From Myxococcales bacterium (GTDB lineage: Bacteria > Myxococcota_A > Polyangia > Polyangiales > Polyangiaceae), in NCBI GenBank assembly GCA_023248785.1, contig JAHFDX010000015.1, positions 1-16,701 on the forward strand: a DNA stretch of 16,701 nt. The letters run 5' to 3'. Every line of letters starts with the position of its first letter. Within the stretch, counting starts at the first letter, position 1. Under the pieces are notes generated by a model. That model was given only the letters and a program-made list of their open reading frames with translations, was not told the DNA's origin and did not search any database. Positions 13,618 through 16,701 of the stretch are shown here, piece by piece. The position numbers and the translations under genes are program-made.

Positions 13618-15450
13618 TTAGGCCCTCGCCGACACTGGGATCTGCGGCATCGAGGTAGACGCCGGCGCCGCATCGAACTCAACGTCTTCTTGCGTGGCCG
13701 CGAGAACTTCCTCGACGCTCGTCATGCCCGCGAGAACTTTGCGCGCACCGTCATCGCGGAGCGAGTCCATTCCCTCTTCCACGGCCGCACGCTTGATCGT
13801 TTTCGCATCGGCGTTCTTCAGCACGAGTGGACCGACTGCATCGTCCATCAACAGAAGTTCGTAGATGCCACGCCGCCCTGCAAAGCCGGTATTGACACAC
13901 TTGTCACAACCGCGCCCCTTGTAAAATACGGGGCGCTTCGAAAAATCGAAGGTGTCAATCGGATCCGGTTCCATCGCTGTGCGCGGAAAGTAGCGCGACT
14001 CTTTCTGTCTTCGGCGTGCCCGCGCTCGAATCCGCTCGTGCGTGAGACCGAGCTCTTCCAGTTCGAAATCTTCGGCCTCGTACGGAGCCTTGCAATGTGG
14101 GCAAAGAATGCGCACGAGCCGTTGCGCAAGGATACCAATCACGCTCGAGCGAATGAGGAACGGCTCGGTGCCCATGTCGATGAGGCGTGTGAATGCGCCG
14201 GCGGCATCGTTCGTGTGAATCGTAGACAGAACAAGGTGACCCGTGAGCGATGCGTTGATTGCGATCTCAACCGTTTCCTTGTCGCGGATTTCGCCAACCA
14301 TGACGACGTCTGGATCTTGGCGCAAAAATGATCGCAGAGCGCTTGCAAACGTAAGCCCAATCTTCGGCTGAACGTGGACCTGGTGAATGCCCGCAATTTC
14401 GTATTCGACGGGATCTTCCGCCGTGAGAATGTTGATGTTCGGATGGTTGATTCGATTGACGCACGCATAGAGCGTAGTCGTCTTTCCCGAGCCCGTAGGA
14501 CCTGTCACCAAAATGATACCATCAGGGCGACGAATCATGCCGTCCATCAGGGCATAGTCGCGCGCCGAAAATCCGAGCTGCGGCAGATCCAGCATGACGC
14601 TCGATTTGTTGAGCAAACGCATGACGATGCGTTCATAGCCGCGGCTTGTAGGCACGGTGCTTACGCGAATGTCGAAGCTCTTGCCCGCAATTTTTTTTGC
14701 GATGCGCCCGTCTTGCGGGAGGCGCTTTTCGGCGATGTTGAGTGCGCTCTCGATCTTGATGCGCGACACGATGCTGTTCATGAACGCGCGCGGAGCCCTT
14801 CGTGCCACGTGAAGCTCGCCATCGACGCGGAGGCGCACGACGACTTCCTTTTCCTCGGGCTCAATGTGAATGTCGCTTGCGCGCTCCTTCATCGCCTGAA
14901 GAAACAGTGAGTTGACCCAACGAATGACGGGCGCTTCGTCGTCGGAATCGAGAATGTCGCCCGCTACGTCGTCGCCTTCGCCTTCGTCGTTGTCGCCCTC
15001 GAGCTCGCCACCACCAGCTTGTCGTTCGTAAACGCGGTTGATGGCTTCTTCGATGAGCACTGCGCCGGTAACGCACACCTCGACCGGCCGACTGAACAGA
15101 ACGCGCAAGTCATCGGCAATCGCGACATCAAACGGATTGGCAACGAACACAAATACGTGGAATTCATCTTCCGCGTACACGAGCGCCTTGTGCGTCTTGG
15201 CAAATGTGATGGGAACGCGCGTGGCCAGCTGCGTCGGAATGGTCGCGTGATCAAACTTCTCCACGAACGCGATGCCCGCTTCCTCAGCCAACGCACGCGC
15301 CATGGCGAACTCGTTAACCGAGTGAGCGATTGCGACATCAAGGAAATCTCCGCCGCGCTCGCGCACGGTGCCCACAAGCGCCTCAAGCCGGCCGCTTTCA
15401 ATCACGCCGCGACGCATGAGAATTTCGCCAAGAAATGCAGCTTCGTTCAT
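13618..15450 (-). CDS. gspE: Type II secretion ATPase GspE
   Basis: 610 residues, longer than the usual 500-560. N-terminal T2SSE-N domain about 1-140, then an acidic linker (149-172). ATPase core: Walker A GPTGSGKT at 317-324, Asp box ILTAEDPVEYE near 341-351, Walker B VVMVGEIRD at 382-390 and His box STIHTND at 409-415. The zinc motif is CPHC (450-453) and CDKC (515-518), with about 61 residues between the pairs where GspE usually has about 30. C-terminal GIYELLLMDD (528-537) is typical. It hydrolyses ATP at the cytoplasmic face to drive pseudopilus assembly through GspF and GspL. ATG at 15450 overlaps the gspD stop as ATGA. Confidence 0.97.
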   Translation of the reverse strand: MNEAAFLGEILMRRGVIESGRLEALVGTVRERGGDFLDVAIAHSVNEFAMARALAEEAGIAFVEKFDHATIPTQLATRVPITFAKTHKALVYAEDEFHVFVFVANPFDVAIADDLRVLFSRPVEVCVTGAVLIEEAINRVYERQAGGGELEGDNDEGEGDDVAGDILDSDDEAPVIRWVNSLFLQAMKERASDIHIEPEEKEVVVRLRVDGELHVARRAPRAFMNSIVSRIKIESALNIAEKRLPQDGRIAKKIAGKSFDIRVSTVPTSRGYERIVMRLLNKSSVMLDLPQLGFSARDYALMDGMIRRPDGIILVTGPTGSGKTTTLYACVNRINHPNINILTAEDPVEYEIAGIHQVHVQPKIGLTFASALRSFLRQDPDVVMVGEIRDKETVEIAINASLTGHLVLSTIHTNDAAGAFTRLIDMGTEPFLIRSSVIGILAQRLVRILCPHCKAPYEAEDFELEELGLTHERIRARARRRQKESRYFPRTAMEPDPIDTFDFSKRPVFYKGRGCDKCVNTGFAGRRGIYELLLMDDAVGPLVLKNADAKTIKRAAVEEGMDSLRDDGARKVLAGMTSVEEVLAATQEDVEFDAAPASTSMPQIPVSARA

Positions 15451-16701
15451 GGCTCCACTTTAAGGAGGCTTCGTGTGGGCGGTTTCACATCGATCTTTGG
15501 AGGCTTATCGGGACCTGGTGGTGTGTCGGATGAACCCCCGGACGAACGCGTTGGACCCGGGAGCTCGAGCGGTTGCACCGGCTTGTGCCCTTTGAGCGGC
15601 GGGTTCAAGATCTCGTTGAGCTTCTTCTTCTCCTCAATGCGATCCATCGTCTGCCGAATGTCTTCGAGTGGGCCGATCATGCGCGAGGTGTCTTTTGGCG
15701 GGTCGTAGGTGCTGTCGTCGGAAAACACTGCGTAGCGATCGAGGTACTCTTGCCGCTCCTGCATCTTGCGCTCAAACACGCGGCGCAGATCATCCTGTTC
15801 GCGGATGATGTGCGGCGTCATCACAAGGACGAGGTTTGTCTTCGCAGACGAGTTCTGCGTCTGACGAAACAGCGCGCCGAGAAGTGGAATATCGCCTAAA
15901 ATTGGGACTTTTCTTACGGTGCGCTCCTGCTTTGAACGCACAAGCCCTCCAATCACCACGGTTTGCTGATCACGCACAGTGAGCGTTGTCGAGGCTTCGC
16001 GCTCTTGCAACCCGCGCACGCCAAGGCCACCTTCCGGTGCGGTGGGCTCGCTGATGGTTTCCACGATCGCCAGACGCACTTCATCGGATTCGTTAAGCGA
16101 AGGCTTGATGGTGATGGTGATGCCCGATTTGAGAAGCCCTCCCATACCCATGCCCCCTCCAAACGAAGGGATGCCTGTCGAGCCCGTAGCGCCGGTAGCA
16201 CCGAAGCCGGGAAGACCGAGAGGAAGACCGGTAAATCCTGCGTTCGTCTGTTGCGGAACCTGATCGCCTACACGGATCTTTGCTTCGATATTGTCGGTCG
16301 CCAAGATGTGCGGCGTCGCAAGCACGTCGGTATCGCGCGAGGTGGCAATCATGTCCAGGAGCACGCCCACCGCGGGAACACTCACCCCAAATGTGGTTTC
16401 GCTGCCAGGGATGCTTGGCCCGCGAAGACCTAGAGCAAAGTTCTGAAGCGAGTTTGACGAAAGTCCTGCGGATGAAACGGCGGTCGCCGATTGCACTGGG
16501 TCAAGACCCCCGACGAGCACCGATCCGGTCTCCGGGAAATCGGGAATGCCACCGTGAAACTTAATGCCAAGTGAGTCTTTCCGTTCAATGGCAAGCTCCA
16601 TGATGGCCGCCTCGATGAACACTTGGCGTCGCGGCTTATCGAGGTCATCGATCACTCTGCGCAAGGCCGCGTAGTCACGAAGCGATGAAGTAATCACGAG
16701 C
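15447..16701 (-). CDS. gspD: Type II secretion outer-membrane secretin GspD, 5' end beyond the window
   Basis: The last 417 residues are visible; the frame is open at the right edge, so the GTG near 16697 is internal. The visible part starts in the last N domain (LVITSSLRDYAALRRVIDDLDKP) followed by RRQVFIEAAIMEL, the usual entry to the secretin domain. Secretin signatures include VGVLLDMIATSRDTDVLATPHIL, VVIGGLV, VPILGDIPLLGALFRQ and TNLVLVMTPHII. A Gly-rich loop of about 40 residues follows VGDQVPQQTNAGF, at the position of the cap gate. The C-terminal 130 residues are charged and then proline-rich, possibly a pilotin-binding S-domain. GspD forms the outer-membrane exit pore. The TGA overlaps the gspE ATG. 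Confidence 0.96.
   Translation of the reverse strand, partial: LVITSSLRDYAALRRVIDDLDKPRRQVFIEAAIMELAIERKDSLGIKFHGGIPDFPETGSVLVGGLDPVQSATAVSSAGLSSNSLQNFALGLRGPSIPGSETTFGVSVPAVGVLLDMIATSRDTDVLATPHILATDNIEAKIRVGDQVPQQTNAGFTGLPLGLPGFGATGATGSTGIPSFGGGMGMGGLLKSGITITIKPSLNESDEVRLAIVETISEPTAPEGGLGVRGLQEREASTTLTVRDQQTVVIGGLVRSKQERTVRKVPILGDIPLLGALFRQTQNSSAKTNLVLVMTPHIIREQDDLRRVFERKMQERQEYLDRYAVFSDDSTYDPPKDTSRMIGPLEDIRQTMDRIEEKKKLNEILNPPLKGHKPVQPLELPGPTRSSGGSSDTPPGPDKPPKIDVKPPTRSLLKVEP

Noticed and set aside
13171..14331. Long plus-strand open frame antisense to gspF and gspE
   Set aside because: It is a shadow of GC-rich codon usage in two clearly conserved genes; the translation is Arg/His-rich and has no recognisable motif.
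16430..16697. GTG near 16697 as the gspD start
   Set aside because: The frame continues to the window edge and the residues there belong to the interior of a secretin, so the true start lies outside.

Overview
The window is a 16.7 kb piece of a moderately GC-rich chromosome. It is dominated by a type II secretion system (T2SS) operon on the minus strand. The gene order gspD-E-F-(GspG-like)-G-H-I-J-K-L-M-N, the presence of GspN and a PilM-like GspL, and a protein resembling the PilZ-like domain family first defined in Myxococcus xanthus all suggest a deltaproteobacterial lineage, most likely Myxococcota. This is an inference from gene content; there is no rRNA or other taxonomic marker here.

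Layout, reading the minus strand from the right edge. A secretin gene, gspD, enters at 16701 with its 5' end outside the window. It is followed by gspE (ATPase), gspF (inner-membrane platform), a GspG-like protein with a degenerate N-terminus, gspG (major pseudopilin), the minor pseudopilins gspH, gspI, gspJ and gspK, the inner-membrane assembly proteins gspL and gspM, and gspN. A BtpA/SgcQ-family gene is coupled to the end of gspN. Nearly every junction is a 1-4 base stop/start overlap or a gap of a few bases, so 15447-4402 reads as one polycistronic unit. gspC and the prepilin peptidase gspO are not visible; gspC could lie upstream of gspD.

Left of the secretion operon are: a short gene for a small secreted protein of unknown function (3105-3542, minus); a plus-strand gene for a degenerate PilZ-like protein (2304-3005); and a minus-strand pair, purD (glycinamide ribonucleotide synthetase) and a DUF1015 gene that runs off the left edge. 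purD and the PilZ-like gene are divergent across about 106 bases that contain a 16-bp near-palindrome.

How the genes work together: GspE powers the platform formed by GspF, GspL and GspM. That platform assembles the pseudopilus (GspG shaft; GspH, I, J and K tip), which pushes folded periplasmic proteins through the GspD pore in the outer membrane. The parts of most interest are departures from the textbook system. These are an 85-bp inverted-repeat element between the gspI stop and the functional part of gspJ, with two mutually exclusive hairpins next to an alternative gspJ start; a second GspG-like protein that keeps the GspG C-terminal fold signature but has lost the prepilin processing motif; extra membrane segments in GspF; an enlarged zinc-motif spacer in GspE; and a metabolic-type TIM-barrel gene locked into the secretion operon. 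No CRISPR array, tRNA, rRNA, insertion sequence or phage gene was seen, and no stretch over 300 bases lacks a gene.
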